A stretch of DNA of 64,000 bases from Erythrobacter ani (GTDB taxonomy: Bacteria > Pseudomonadota > Alphaproteobacteria > Sphingomonadales > Sphingomonadaceae). How positions within the stretch are numbered: the stretch's first letter is position 1; each line of letters opens with the position of its first letter. Of the stretch, positions 26,324 to 36,297 are shown piece after piece. The position numbers and the translations under genes are program-made. The stretch lies in contig NZ_JAGSPB010000002.1 of NCBI RefSeq assembly GCF_019204025.1, positions 1 to 64,000 on the forward strand, given 5' to 3'. The notes beneath the pieces are model-generated. The model saw nothing but the letters and a program-made list of their open reading frames with translations. It made no database searches and was not told where the DNA came from.

Positions 26324-27735
26324 CCTTCCTGCGCGGCAGACGGTGTTCCGCCGAGAGCCTGCCACAGCAGCACGCGCGCGCGCTCCGCGCGGCCAAGCGC
26401 TGCCGCAGCGCGCTCCCCGCTTGCATCCGCCGCCCGCCGTGCTTCAAGCACTTCGAGGAAGTTTGCGAGACCAGCGCGAAAGCGCGTGTTTGCAAGGCTC
26501 GCGGCGCGGGCGAGTTCGTCGCGCTCCTGCACTGCGAGTGCGGCTTCGGCGTCGGCTGCATCGATCAGGCCGTACGCCGCCTCGGCATCGCCAAGCGCCT
26601 GGAACACGGCACCACGATAGGCGGCGAAAGCGATCCGCTTGTTCGCAGCCGCCCCGTCAATCTCCGCCTCGATTCGCCCGAAATCGAGCAGCGGCGCTGC
26701 GAGACCAGCTGTGAGCGTTCCGACGATGGAGTCCTCATCGAAAAAATCACCGGGGCTGAAGGCGAGCAAGCCGACGACCGCGGACAAGGTGAGCCGGGGA
26801 AAGCGTGCCCGCGCGGCGGCAGCAAGATCGGCGTCGGTCGCAGCGAGCTCACTTGCGGCAGCAAGGACATCGGGCCGATTGCTAAGCAAGTCGGATGGCA
26901 AAGCATCTGGGGCCGGCCCGGGATCGAGTGCCATGCCGGATTGCGCGAGCGCTGCCGTGACATCTCCGCCTCCTTGCCCCGTCAGCGTGATCAGCCGCCC
27001 GACTATCCGCACGCGCTCGCTTTCCAGCGCCGCAAGGCGCGAACGCGATGCGCTGGCTGCCGCTTCGGCTCGCACCCGGTCAAAGCCAGGTGCGATGCCG
27101 GCGTCTTCGCGGGCCTTCGCCAATGATGCGAGCTGCGTTGCTGCCTCGACATCCTGCCGAAGGGCATCGCTGCGCGCGGAAAGCACGCGCCAGTCGATCA
27201 CGCTCCCGGCAATCTCCGCGAGCAGAGCGATCCGGACGGCATTGGCCGAAGCGCCGGCGCTGTCGATCCTCGCGACAGCCGCGCGTTCCTGCGCTTTCAG
27301 CCGACCGAAAAGGTCCGCATCCCAGCTTGCGACCAGATTGGCGCCGTAGGAAACCTGCTCGGTATCGATGAAGCCGCCTTGCGCTGCTCCGTCACCGAAT
27401 TGATTCGGATTGATCCGGGACCCCGTAACCGCGCCTTCAGCGTTGACATTGGGCAGGCGTTCCGCCCCCGCGCGGCGCGCGCCAGCACGCGCAGCCTCGA
27501 TCCGGGCGAGCGCTTCGGAAAGGCTCGGCGCGTCCCGAACGGCATCGGCTGCCAGCGATTGGAAAGCGGGATCATCTCTCGGCAACAGTGCTGCGACAGT
27601 CGACGCGACTTCGCGGTCGCTTGAGAAATGGAAGTCGTCCGGCAATTCAGGCGTCGGCGTGGCGATTTCGGGTGGCGGGCCCGCGACACACGCACCCAGC
27701 ACAACCGGCAGAGACAGAGCAACAAGGCGGCGCAT
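26320..27735 (-). CDS. NodT-family outer-membrane efflux lipoprotein
   Basis: 471 residues with a lipobox 'VVLGAC' (Cys16). Two OEP repeats contain 'LVASWDADLFGRLKAQERAA' and 'GLAAPLLDFGRIEAEIDGAA', the NodT/RND outer-membrane factor pattern. It is the last gene of a four-gene exporter operon (permease, ATPase, adaptor, channel), starting 5 bp after the HlyD gene. Forms the outer-membrane exit duct. Confidence 0.9.
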   Translation of the reverse strand: MRRLVALSLPVVLGACVAGPPPEIATPTPELPDDFHFSSDREVASTVAALLPRDDPAFQSLAADAVRDAPSLSEALARIEAARAGARRAGAERLPNVNAEGAVTGSRINPNQFGDGAAQGGFIDTEQVSYGANLVASWDADLFGRLKAQERAAVARIDSAGASANAVRIALLAEIAGSVIDWRVLSARSDALRQDVEAATQLASLAKAREDAGIAPGFDRVRAEAAASASRSRLAALESERVRIVGRLITLTGQGGGDVTAALAQSGMALDPGPAPDALPSDLLSNRPDVLAAASELAATDADLAAAARARFPRLTLSAVVGLLAFSPGDFFDEDSIVGTLTAGLAAPLLDFGRIEAEIDGAAANKRIAFAAYRGAVFQALGDAEAAYGLIDAADAEAALAVQERDELARAASLANTRFRAGLANFLEVLEARRAADASGERAAAALGRAERARVLLWQALGGTPSAAQEG

Positions 27736-27740
27736 AGCTG

Positions 27741-28727
27741 CTATCCTTCCTCAGCAGGGGAGCCATCGGCGGGGATGAAGGCATCGACCTGCTGGCCCAC
27801 CCGGAAGGCGTCGCCCTGCGGAAGCGCGTAGATGATCTGAAGCACCCGGACATCAACCCGCTCGGCAGCGCTGTTGGTAAGCTGTCTTTTCGGCACGACC
27901 AGCGGCTCTGCGCGGACGAATTTGGCATTGGCCCGGATCTCAGCCGCTCCCCTCGGCGAGATAATCGCATCCGCGCCGAGCTTCACCCGCACCGCTTCGT
28001 TCTCGTCGATATCTACGCGCACATGCAGCGGGATGGTTTCGCCCATCTGGATGAAAGGCTGGGAGTTTCCGCCTTGTGTTGCAACGAATTCTCCCGGGCG
28101 GATGTTCACTGCAAGGATCTCTCCAGTGATCGGCGCGCGGACGGTGAGCCTGTTCAATTCGGTTTGCGCGCTTCCCGCCTGTGCCTGTGCGGCAGCGAGC
28201 CTCGCACGGGACAGTTCGAGCCGGCTCTGAGCGGCTGCAGCGTCACCTTCTGCACGGATGACTTCGGCGCGGCTGACCGCTGCGGGATCGTCCAGATTGT
28301 CGTACAGTGCGAGTTGTTGGTTCGCGGTGCGCTGCGCAGCTTGCGCCTCGACGATGGCGGCGCGCGCCTCGCTGATAGCGGCATTGGCTTCGGCAAGGCG
28401 CGCACGTGCAGCGCGGTCATCGACCAGGAAGAGCGGCTGCCCTTTCTCGACACGGTCGCCGGGCTGCACGCGTAGGTCGGTGACCAGTCCCGAAAGTGCC
28501 GAGCCGATGTCGATGATCTCGCTCGAAGGCTCGACCAAGCCTGCACCTGCGACCCTCGCCGAATTGGCCATATCACCGGTCGCTCTCGGAGGCTGTTGCT
28601 CAGGCTCGCTCGTCGAACGATCCGGCAGGCTGGAAAAAATGTAAAGCGCTGCAACGACCAGACCGATTACCGCCAAAACTGGAAGTATCTGGCGCGAAAA
28701 GCTCACGTTCTTGGGAAGAATGGACAT
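27741..28727 (-). CDS. HlyD/DevB-type membrane fusion protein
   Basis: 328 residues. Anchor at about 13-31 ('ILPVLAVIGLVVAALYIFS'), lipoyl half 'LVTDLRVQPGDRVEKGQPLF', long Ala-rich coiled coil, second half 'TVRAPITGEILAVNIRPGEF', then a barrel domain. DevB-like adaptor of an ABC-type tripartite exporter, bridging the FtsX-type permease and the NodT channel encoded on either side. Confidence 0.88.
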   Translation of the reverse strand: MSILPKNVSFSRQILPVLAVIGLVVAALYIFSSLPDRSTSEPEQQPPRATGDMANSARVAGAGLVEPSSEIIDIGSALSGLVTDLRVQPGDRVEKGQPLFLVDDRAARARLAEANAAISEARAAIVEAQAAQRTANQQLALYDNLDDPAAVSRAEVIRAEGDAAAAQSRLELSRARLAAAQAQAGSAQTELNRLTVRAPITGEILAVNIRPGEFVATQGGNSQPFIQMGETIPLHVRVDIDENEAVRVKLGADAIISPRGAAEIRANAKFVRAEPLVVPKRQLTNSAAERVDVRVLQIIYALPQGDAFRVGQQVDAFIPADGSPAEEG

Positions 28728-28747
28728 GGTTTCCTCGGGTGCCTTAT

Positions 28748-29505
<758 letters not shown>

Positions 29506-29509
<4 letters not shown>

Positions 29510-30642
29510 CGAAACACCGCCGCGGGTTCGGTGTTCAGCACGCTCCGCAAGGCGATGAAGCCGGTCATCGCAAGGATGATGATGACCGAAACCAGACTGA
29601 TGAGCGGGATCTGCCAAGGTATATAAAACCCTTTGAAGAAGGGATTTCCGCTGAATGCGTAAATGAATACCACCGTACCGATCACGCCCAGCGCGTATCC
29701 CACGGTGCCGACCAATGCGGCCTGAGCGCCGACCATGCTCACTATCTTCGCATTGGTGACGCCGATCGCCTTCAGCGCGCCGAACTGCTTGATGTTGTCG
29801 CGAATGAACAGGCTGAAGGTCAGGCCGACGATTGCGACGCCAACGACAAAACCCAGCACCACGGTGATCCCGAAATTCGTCGGGATTCCGGTGTTTTCGA
29901 CGATGAAGCTCACCCCGGCATCGGCGAATTCCTGGCGCGTTTCCGCCTTTAGCCCGGTTTGCTGTTCGATGCGCGCAGCAACGTCTTCTGCAGAGAGGCC
30001 CTCCGATACGCCTGCGAGCACGAACGTCAGGCGGTTGCGCGTGCCGGGCACGAAGTTCAGAGCCTGACTGTATTTCGTATAAAGCGTGACCTGGCTGGTG
30101 AACGACGGGATGGAATCGGCGATGCCTCGGATGACTGCGCGCTGATCATTCAGTTCGAGCCGCTGTCCAATTGGCTCTTCTCCGTTCTCGAACAGATTCA
30201 CCACGCCGCCATCATCGATGATGACGCTATCGGGGCGCGAAAGGATCGACTTGTCGCCTTCCAAAAGGCGCTCGGGCAGCCCGATCAGAGTTGCGTCGTC
30301 GACGCCGATGATTGCGACACCTTCCAGATCGCCTGCACTCGTCCGAACAGAAGCGGCGGCGCGCAAATGCGGCACGGCCCATTCGACGCCGGGGACGGAC
30401 CTTACCTCATCAAGCGCGGTCGAGGGCATCGCGTAATTCACGTCGGTCGTGCGGCTGACCGGGTCCATGACCCAGATTTCTGCTTCCGGCGCATTGTAAA
30501 CGCCGCTTGCCCCACGCTCGATCAGATTGACGAAAATCGTCAGCTGCTGGGTGATCAGCAGTGTCGAAAAAGCGATGCCGAACAGCAGTCCATAGAACTT
30601 CTGCGCGTCGCCGGTGAGCATTCGGATTGCGATCCAGAGCAC
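29506..30642 (-). CDS. FtsX/MacB-like ABC transporter permease (DevC type)
   Basis: 378 residues: N-terminal span (~18-38), a ~210-residue periplasmic MacB_PCD-like domain ('VYNAPEAEIWVMDPVSRTTD'), and three C-terminal spans with 'KQFGALKAIGVTNAKIVSMV', the FtsX signature region. This four-span architecture is that of DevC/MacB mechanotransmission permeases, which drive export of lipids or hydrophobic compounds through a TolC-like duct. First gene of the exporter operon, about 95 bp from the divergent TetR gene. Confidence 0.88.
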
Positions 30643-30700
30643 GTCGTCGGAACCTTTACAAAGGGCGGGGGTTGCCTAGTCGATGGGTTCGTACCATTAT

Positions 30701-30734
30701 TGAACGGTCGCGTTTAACTGAACGGAGTCGTTCA
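30701..30734. promoter_or_regulatory. Two tandem palindromic TetR-type operators
   Basis: TGAACG-GTCG-CGTTTA (30701-30716, one mismatch) and TGAACG-GAGT-CGTTCA (30719-30734, perfect) share the same arms and 4-bp spacer, with centres 18 bp apart. They lie in the gap between the exporter operon and the divergent tetR-like gene. The second overlaps the ribosome site (GGAG) just before the tetR start, so binding would block both directions. Confidence 0.65.
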
Positions 30735-30736
30735 CT

Positions 30737-31363
30737 TTGTCAACAGCTGTTCCGAAAAAGCAGGGCCGACCCTCCGATCTCGCCAAAAGGAAGGCGATCG
30801 TCGAAGCGGCTGCACGAAGCTTTTTCGATGTCGGGTATGCGGCCAGCTCGATCGAACAGATCGCGTTGAATGCCGCAGTGTCCAAGGTCACGATCTACAA
30901 CAATTTCGGAGACAAGCGCGCCTTGTTCGCAGCCGCTGTCGAGCTTGAATGTGAGAAAATGCGCGGACATTTCAGCATCGAGGATATGCCGCGCGGTTCG
31001 ATACGCGAACGGCTTACGGTGATCGGGAAGGCGATGTTCGCTTTCTTGTCCCGCCCGGAAATGATTCAGTTCGAACGACGAATTGCCGCTGAAACAGAAA
31101 GCGAGCCAGCGATTGGGAAGGCTTTCCTGGAGGCGGGTCCGTGGCGCATGAAACAGGCGTTCAGCGCGTTTTTGGCCTACGCATCGGCGAATGGTGAACT
31201 GAACGTGGGCGATCCGCAGCTCGCAGCTGAACAGTTCGTTTCCATGTGCAAGGGCATGGGCGATCTTGAACGGCGCTTCGGCGCGGAAGTCTCCCCAGAA
31301 GAGAGTGACCGCCGGATCGCAGGCGCAGTCGACGTATTTCTTGCGGCTTACGGAGCAGACTGA
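30737..31363 (+). CDS. TetR/AcrR-family transcriptional regulator
   Basis: 208 residues from a TTG at 30737 with GGAG 9 nt upstream. N-terminal helix-turn-helix 'AARSFFDVGYAASSIEQIAL' and 'AVSKVTIYNNFGDKRALFAA' is typical. The C-terminal domain resembles AcrR-type ligand-binding domains. By position and the tandem palindromes, it most likely represses the divergent DevBCA-NodT exporter and itself. Ligand unknown. Confidence 0.88.
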   Translation: MSTAVPKKQGRPSDLAKRKAIVEAAARSFFDVGYAASSIEQIALNAAVSKVTIYNNFGDKRALFAAAVELECEKMRGHFSIEDMPRGSIRERLTVIGKAMFAFLSRPEMIQFERRIAAETESEPAIGKAFLEAGPWRMKQAFSAFLAYASANGELNVGDPQLAAEQFVSMCKGMGDLERRFGAEVSPEESDRRIAGAVDVFLAAYGAD

Positions 31364-31437
31364 CCTCGACGGCGGAATTCGATAATTCGCATCACGCTGT
31401 TCGAAGATTGGCAAGCTGCGCGAATGCGCGCATTATC

Positions 31438-31467
31438 TTGCCATTCACAGGTCCGACCCTACATTAT
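31438..31467 (+). promoter_or_regulatory. Candidate sigma70-type promoter of ftsH
   Basis: TTGCCA (31438-31443) and CATTAT (31462-31467) are separated by 18 bp and lie 22 bp before the ftsH start. The match to -35/-10 is moderate; supported by position only. Confidence 0.35.
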
Positions 31468-31489
31468 CGGGCGAGAAAGGAATCCCCTG

Positions 31490-33454
31490 ATGAGTGACCC
31501 TAACGATCCGCAGCAGCAGCCACCCGAGGGCCAGAACCCGTGGATCAAGCAATTGATGATCTGGGGCGGCATTTTCCTCGCCCTGCTTCTGGTCGTTTCG
31601 CTGTTTAACAACGCGGGCCAGAATCCCGGTACTCAGATTCAATATTCGGAATTCCGTGCCCAGGTCGCCAATGGCGATGTGCAGGAGGTTGCACTGGGCG
31701 AAGACCTCATAACGGGTACGCTCAAGAATGGGCAGACGTTCTCCACCGTACCGGTTCCGGCGGATACCGGCATCACGCAATTGCTGCAGGAGAACGACGT
31801 ACGGTTCTCTGGCAAGCCGCGTGAGGAGCCCAATTTGCTGCTCTACATCCTTATCCAGTCTCTTCCCTTTATCCTGATCCTCGGCATCGCGTTCTTCGCG
31901 CTCCGTCAGGTTCAAAAGGGCGGCGGGGGAGGCGCGATGGGCTTCGGCAAGTCGAAGGCCAAGATGCTCACCGAGCGATCGGGCCGGGTTACTTTCGACG
32001 ATGTCGCCGGGATCGACGAAGCCCGCGAGGAGCTGGAGGAGGTTGTCGAGTTCCTGAAGGACCCGCAGCGATTCTCGAAACTGGGCGGTCAGATTCCGAA
32101 AGGCGCTTTGCTGGTCGGTTCGCCGGGTACAGGTAAGACGCTGCTTGCCCGCGCAATCGCAGGCGAAGCTGGCGTTCCGTTTTTCACGATTTCGGGTTCG
32201 GACTTTGTTGAAATGTTCGTCGGCGTTGGCGCAAGCCGCGTGCGCGACATGTTTGAACAGGCCAAGAAGAACGCACCGTGCATCGTCTTCATTGATGAGA
32301 TCGACGCCGTCGGCCGGTCGCGTGGTCACGGCCTCGGCAATTCCAATGATGAGCGCGAGCAGACACTGAACCAGCTTCTCGTCGAGATGGATGGTTTCGA
32401 AGCAAACGAAGGCATCATTATCGTTGCGGCAACGAACCGCCCCGATGTTCTCGACCCCGCATTGCTGCGTCCGGGCCGTTTCGACCGTCAGGTCGTGGTG
32501 CCGATCCCCGACATCGATGGGCGTGAGAAGATTCTCGGCGTGCACATGAAGAAGGTGCCGCTCGCACCCGACGTGAACCCGCGCACGATTGCGCGCGGTA
32601 CACCGGGCTTCTCGGGCGCTGATCTCGCCAACCTCGTCAACGAAGCGGCCCTGCTTGCTGCGCGCCGAAACAAGCGTCTCGTCGCTATGCAGGAATTCGA
32701 GGATGCAAAGGACAAGGTTATGATGGGGGCGGAACGCCGCTCCATGGTCATGACCGACGATGAGAAGAAGATGACGGCCTATCACGAAGCAGGTCACGCT
32801 CTCGTCAGCATCAATGAGCCGGCTTCCGACCCGATCCACAAGGCGACGATCATTCCGCGTGGCCGGGCGCTGGGCATGGTCATGCGCCTGCCGGAGCGGG
32901 ACAATTACTCTTATCACCGGGACAAGATGCACGCGAACCTCGCCGTAGCGATGGGCGGGCGTGTCGCCGAAGAGATCATCTTCGGGCATGACAAGGTCTC
33001 ATCCGGTGCTTCGGGTGATATCCAGTACGCCACCGATCTTGCGCGCAACATGGTGACAAAGTGGGGCATGAGCGACAAGCTTGGTCCGCTCCAGTACGAG
33101 GAAAGCCAGGAAGGCTATCTGGGCATGGGCCAGACCGCGCGCACGATGGCGGGCGCTGAAACGAACAAGCTGATCGATGCCGAGATCAAGGATCTCGTCG
33201 AAGGTGGGTTGAAGCGTGCGACCGAAATCCTGACCGAGCAGGAGGACAAGCTCCACCTGCTCGCGCAGGCGATGCTCGAATACGAGACGCTGACCGGTGA
33301 CGAAATCACCCAGCTTCTCGAGAATGGCAAGATTGATCGTCCCGACGAACCCAAGGGTCCGACCAAAGTGGTTCCGACCCACGGCAGCGCCATTCCCAAG
33401 GCAGGGAAGCGTTTCGGCGGATCGAAAAGCGGCGAGGCTCCGCAAGGCGCCTGA
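31490..33454 (+). CDS. ftsH: ATP-dependent zinc metalloprotease FtsH
   Basis: 654 residues from the ATG at 31490 (AAAGGA upstream). Two N-terminal spans (about 23-42 and 121-140) flank a periplasmic loop. The AAA module has Walker A 'GSPGTGKT', Walker B '[12 protein letters not shown]' and the SRH '[20 protein letters not shown]'. The M41 protease has 'HEAGH'. It degrades membrane and some soluble proteins in the inner membrane. Ends in a strong terminator. Unlike many relatives it is not preceded by tilS; the upstream gene is a TetR regulator. Confidence 0.98.
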   Translation: MSDPNDPQQQPPEGQNPWIKQLMIWGGIFLALLLVVSLFNNAGQNPGTQIQYSEFRAQVANGDVQEVALGEDLITGTLKNGQTFSTVPVPADTGITQLLQENDVRFSGKPREEPNLLLYILIQSLPFILILGIAFFALRQVQKGGGGGAMGFGKSKAKMLTERSGRVTFDDVAGIDEAREELEEVVEFLKDPQRFSKLGGQIPKGALLVGSPGTGKTLLARAIAGEAGVPFFTISGSDFVEMFVGVGASRVRDMFEQAKKNAPCIVFIDEIDAVGRSRGHGLGNSNDEREQTLNQLLVEMDGFEANEGIIIVAATNRPDVLDPALLRPGRFDRQVVVPIPDIDGREKILGVHMKKVPLAPDVNPRTIARGTPGFSGADLANLVNEAALLAARRNKRLVAMQEFEDAKDKVMMGAERRSMVMTDDEKKMTAYHEAGHALVSINEPASDPIHKATIIPRGRALGMVMRLPERDNYSYHRDKMHANLAVAMGGRVAEEIIFGHDKVSSGASGDIQYATDLARNMVTKWGMSDKLGPLQYEESQEGYLGMGQTARTMAGAETNKLIDAEIKDLVEGGLKRATEILTEQEDKLHLLAQAMLEYETLTGDEITQLLENGKIDRPDEPKGPTKVVPTHGSAIPKAGKRFGGSKSGEAPQGA

Positions 33455-33473
33455 TCCCCACTATGGCTTGAAC

Positions 33474-33509
33474 AAAAAGGCCGCGCGGAGCGATCCGGGC
33501 GGCCTTTTT
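33474..33509. terminator. Bidirectional rho-independent terminator (ftsH / DUF3667 gene)
   Basis: Perfect 11-bp stem AAAAAGGCCGC (33474-33484) / GCGGCCTTTTT (33499-33509) with a 14-nt loop. It gives a T5 tail on both strands between the convergent genes. Confidence 0.88.
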
Positions 33510-33528
33510 GTGCATGTTCTGTGCGGCG

Positions 33529-34809
33529 TCAGAAGGCGCCAAGCAGCAACAGCGTCTGCAAAAACAGTACCAGCACTACGACTATGAACGCCAACGTCGC
33601 GAAAAAGCGCCAAAGCGCTGACAGGCGAGATAGGCCATAAGCGTGTCGCAAATGTTTGTAGAGATGAAGCGGTGCAATCGTAACGAGCAACACGAAAATC
33701 AGCGTGCCCGGCATCTGGATCGCGCCCAGCAGCGACAACGCGATAAGCAGGAGCGACATGAAGCTGAGTGAATAGGTGATGAAGATCGCATGATCATACG
33801 CCTTGTAGCGCCGTTTCCATGCGAACATCAGCCACACGAAGGGAATGGATAGCGGGATCAGCAGCCAGCTGAATTTGTAGCCGTTCGCCTGTAATTTGTA
33901 GATCATCAGGCTGGGGTTCTGCCGCCACTTTTTAAGCGCCTCGTCAATCACGGGAATTCCCGATTTCTCGATGGTCATGCGTGCATTGCCGTCATCATCA
34001 AGAGGAATGATCTTGACGGGTCCGTCCTCAAGACGCCGCAATTGCGCAAGACCCTCTTCTGCAGACTGTATTTCCGCAGCGAGATCAGCCCGCTCCGCCG
34101 ACCCTTCAGGCATTGCCTCGAGCCGTTGTTTTGCTTCTGCAATCTGTGCCGCGCCGTCCGTCTCAAGGTTCTCGATCGCGTTGGTTCCGCGGGATGCGAT
34201 CCATTTGGCAATGCCTTCGCCGTTGCTATCGAGTAGTGCGAGGTCCTCGCTCAGGTTGTTCCGCTCAAGCTCAAGCTCTTCACGGTCCTGCCGTGAGAGA
34301 TTGGGCTGCGCCAGTTCTTCGTCGATCGCGATGATCCGGGCCGAAATGCGTTCGCTCTCGTTCTGGATGAGGCGTTCCACGCCGTCGCGAGCACTGCCGT
34401 TGATGTCGGTCGGAGCGGTCAGGCCGACCATCTGAAACACCGCAAACATCGCAAAGACGCTGAAGAGGAACATAGCCATCGGGCTGACGAATTTCGCCCG
34501 CTCGCCTTCAATGTACCGCCGCGTCAGCTTTCCCGGTTTGAACACCAGTAAGGGAAGCGTGCGCCAGAATTTCCCATCGAGATGCAAGACACCGTGAATG
34601 AGGTCATGGCCGATAGCGGACAAGGTGCGATGCACATGCTGTTTCTGGCCGCAATTCTGGCAATAGCTCCCAAGCGGGCGCTCGCCGCAATTGAGGCATT
34701 CGCTAACGCCCAGTCCGCCGTCTCCGAATTCGCCGCGAGACGGCTCCACGGCTTTTCCGGCAAGCGCACCTTCGATCGCGCTGCCGATCCCTTCGGTAAT
34801 ATCGTTCAT
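33529..34809 (-). CDS. DUF3667 membrane protein with zinc ribbon and coiled-coil insert
   Basis: 426 residues from the ATG at 34809, preceded by a G-rich ribosome site; longer frames run into the next gene's 3' region. A zinc ribbon (C38, C41, C50, C53) is followed by the DUF3667 core 'HDLIHGVLHLDGKFWRTL' and 'FKPGKLTRRYIEGERAKFVS'. Then come a span (~110-130), an unusually long charged coiled-coil stretch (~140-270) and four or so C-terminal spans. Function unknown. The ParA-like gene lies 82 bp upstream on the same strand. Confidence 0.82.
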   Translation of the reverse strand: MNDITEGIGSAIEGALAGKAVEPSRGEFGDGGLGVSECLNCGERPLGSYCQNCGQKQHVHRTLSAIGHDLIHGVLHLDGKFWRTLPLLVFKPGKLTRRYIEGERAKFVSPMAMFLFSVFAMFAVFQMVGLTAPTDINGSARDGVERLIQNESERISARIIAIDEELAQPNLSRQDREELELERNNLSEDLALLDSNGEGIAKWIASRGTNAIENLETDGAAQIAEAKQRLEAMPEGSAERADLAAEIQSAEEGLAQLRRLEDGPVKIIPLDDDGNARMTIEKSGIPVIDEALKKWRQNPSLMIYKLQANGYKFSWLLIPLSIPFVWLMFAWKRRYKAYDHAIFITYSLSFMSLLLIALSLLGAIQMPGTLIFVLLVTIAPLHLYKHLRHAYGLSRLSALWRFFATLAFIVVVLVLFLQTLLLLGAF

Positions 34810-34891
34810 TCGGACCCCCACGAAATCGCGCTCACTATAGACGAGGGACCGGGCCGCTGGAAAGCGCGCCGAAATTTCGCTGGGCCGTGAG

Positions 34892-35623
34892 TTAAAGCTT
34901 GGCCAGTTTGCGTTCGATTGCGGTCCAGAGCTGTGCAAAGGCGCGAGCACCGGGCGATCGAGGCGCGAAGGCACCGACCGGACTGCGCGAAACCGCGCAT
35001 TGTTCGATTGCACTTGCGAGCGGTACCACCGGCCATTTCGGATTGGCTTCGCGCGCTTGCTTATGAAGGTTGCGGCGCATGTCGAGCATCGAAAGCACGG
35101 GCAAGATTGGCGGGTGCGCCTTACCGCTTCCGCGTACCTCGGCGACCACCGTTTCGAACGCGCGGGTCGAAAGCGGCGATGGCGGCAAAGGGACTATCAC
35201 AAGGTCTGCGGCGCGCATCACCTGGGCGCTGACCTCGTTCAAGACCGGCGGGCAATCGAAGATGATGCGATCATATTCCTTGGCCAGCGCAGCCGTCAGC
35301 TTCGCCAGGCGTTTCTTCTTGCCGATTTGGCTGAACTGACGGTCCAGCGTTCGGATGCTCTCATCAGCAGGCAGCAGGTGAAGATTGTCGTAGTCGGTTT
35401 TGCGGATCAGTTTGGCCGGACTGCGATCGGCAGAGAAAACAGATTCGGCGGCGCGCTTCTTCTTCGCCTCGACACCCAGAAGAAAACCCGATCCATTTGC
35501 GGGATCCAGGTCCCAGAGCAATGTCTGACGGCGGGAAATGGTCGCAGCGCACCAGGCCAGGTTGACCGCGAAGGTCGTCTTCCCGACACCACCCTTGACA
35601 CTGTAGACTGCGATCGACGCCAT
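34892..35623 (-). CDS. ParA/MinD-like P-loop ATPase (orphan)
   Basis: 243 residues. Deviant Walker A 'YSVKGGVGKTT' with the signature Lys, 'LLWDLDPANGSGFLLG' (switch region) and 'IIFDCPPVL' (Walker B). Such ATPases position cargo such as DNA or protein complexes on the nucleoid or membrane. No parB or parS-like gene is next to it. The neighbouring DUF3667 protein on the same strand is the only candidate partner in view. Confidence 0.85.
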   Translation of the reverse strand: MASIAVYSVKGGVGKTTFAVNLAWCAATISRRQTLLWDLDPANGSGFLLGVEAKKKRAAESVFSADRSPAKLIRKTDYDNLHLLPADESIRTLDRQFSQIGKKKRLAKLTAALAKEYDRIIFDCPPVLNEVSAQVMRAADLVIVPLPPSPLSTRAFETVVAEVRGSGKAHPPILPVLSMLDMRRNLHKQAREANPKWPVVPLASAIEQCAVSRSPVGAFAPRSPGARAFAQLWTAIERKLAKL

Positions 35624-35773
35624 GACGTTCTAACGGTTTCCTCCGAGCTATCGGGACAGCGAATGCCCGCTATATTGCCTGCGAGACACTGTTACATTCG
35701 GGCAAGTGCGGCGCAAGGATTACGCTGCCAGGCAACGCGGCTGGTTTCCCGTCGTGATCCCACCTCCAACGAG

Positions 35774-35800
35774 AAAAGGCCACCAATCTGGCGGCCTTTT
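35774..35800 (-). terminator. Rho-independent terminator of rpoZ
   Basis: Stem AAAAGGCC (35774-35781) / GGCCTTTT (35793-35800). On the minus strand it follows the rpoZ stop by about 40 nt and gives a T-run. Confidence 0.7.
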
Positions 35801-35840
35801 CCAAAAACGGGACAATCAGTCCCGAATATCTTCATTCGGA

Positions 35841-36185
35841 TCAGCCGTCGTAATCGGCACCAATCGAAGTTGAGCGGGTTGGCGCGCTTGCGGTGATTCG
35901 CAGAGCCTCCGCCGACTGGCTCAGCGAACCAATTTCATCGGCATCGTCTTCATCGTCGGGCAGTATCTTCTGCAGGTTGGTCACCAGCGCTTCGTGCAGT
36001 TCTTTCGGCTTCACGGTTTGCTCTGCAATCTCGCGCAGAGCGACCACCGGGTTCTTATCCCGGTCGCGCTCGATCGTCATTTCGCTACCGCCCGAAATTT
36101 CGCGCGCACGCTGTGCGGCGAGCAGGACGAGGTCGAAACGGTTTGGAACCTTGTCGACGCAATCTTCAACGGTAACGCGTGCCAT
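35841..36185 (-). CDS. rpoZ: RNA polymerase omega subunit
   Basis: 114 residues from the ATG at 36185 (AAAAGG upstream); six extra residues in frame are not conserved. '[20 protein letters not shown]' and 'AAQRAREI' are the invariant omega N-terminus, and '[14 protein letters not shown]' follows. The acidic C-terminal tail is typical of alphaproteobacteria. Helps RNA polymerase assembly and stability. Confidence 0.95.
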   Translation of the reverse strand: MARVTVEDCVDKVPNRFDLVLLAAQRAREISGGSEMTIERDRDKNPVVALREIAEQTVKPKELHEALVTNLQKILPDDEDDADEIGSLSQSAEALRITASAPTRSTSIGADYDG

Positions 36186-36297
36186 CGGCGGGCCTTTTCT
36201 CAAAAATCGGATTGTTTGAAGGAGCGCTCCAACTAGGGTTGCAGGGGCGCAGAGTCAAGATTTTGCAACTTCTCGCGCCTCTGAGCATTGGTGCAAT

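Noticed and set aside
31445-32989. 514-codon minus-strand frame opposite ftsH
   Set aside because: Antisense shadow of a conserved high-G+C gene; no recognisable domain.
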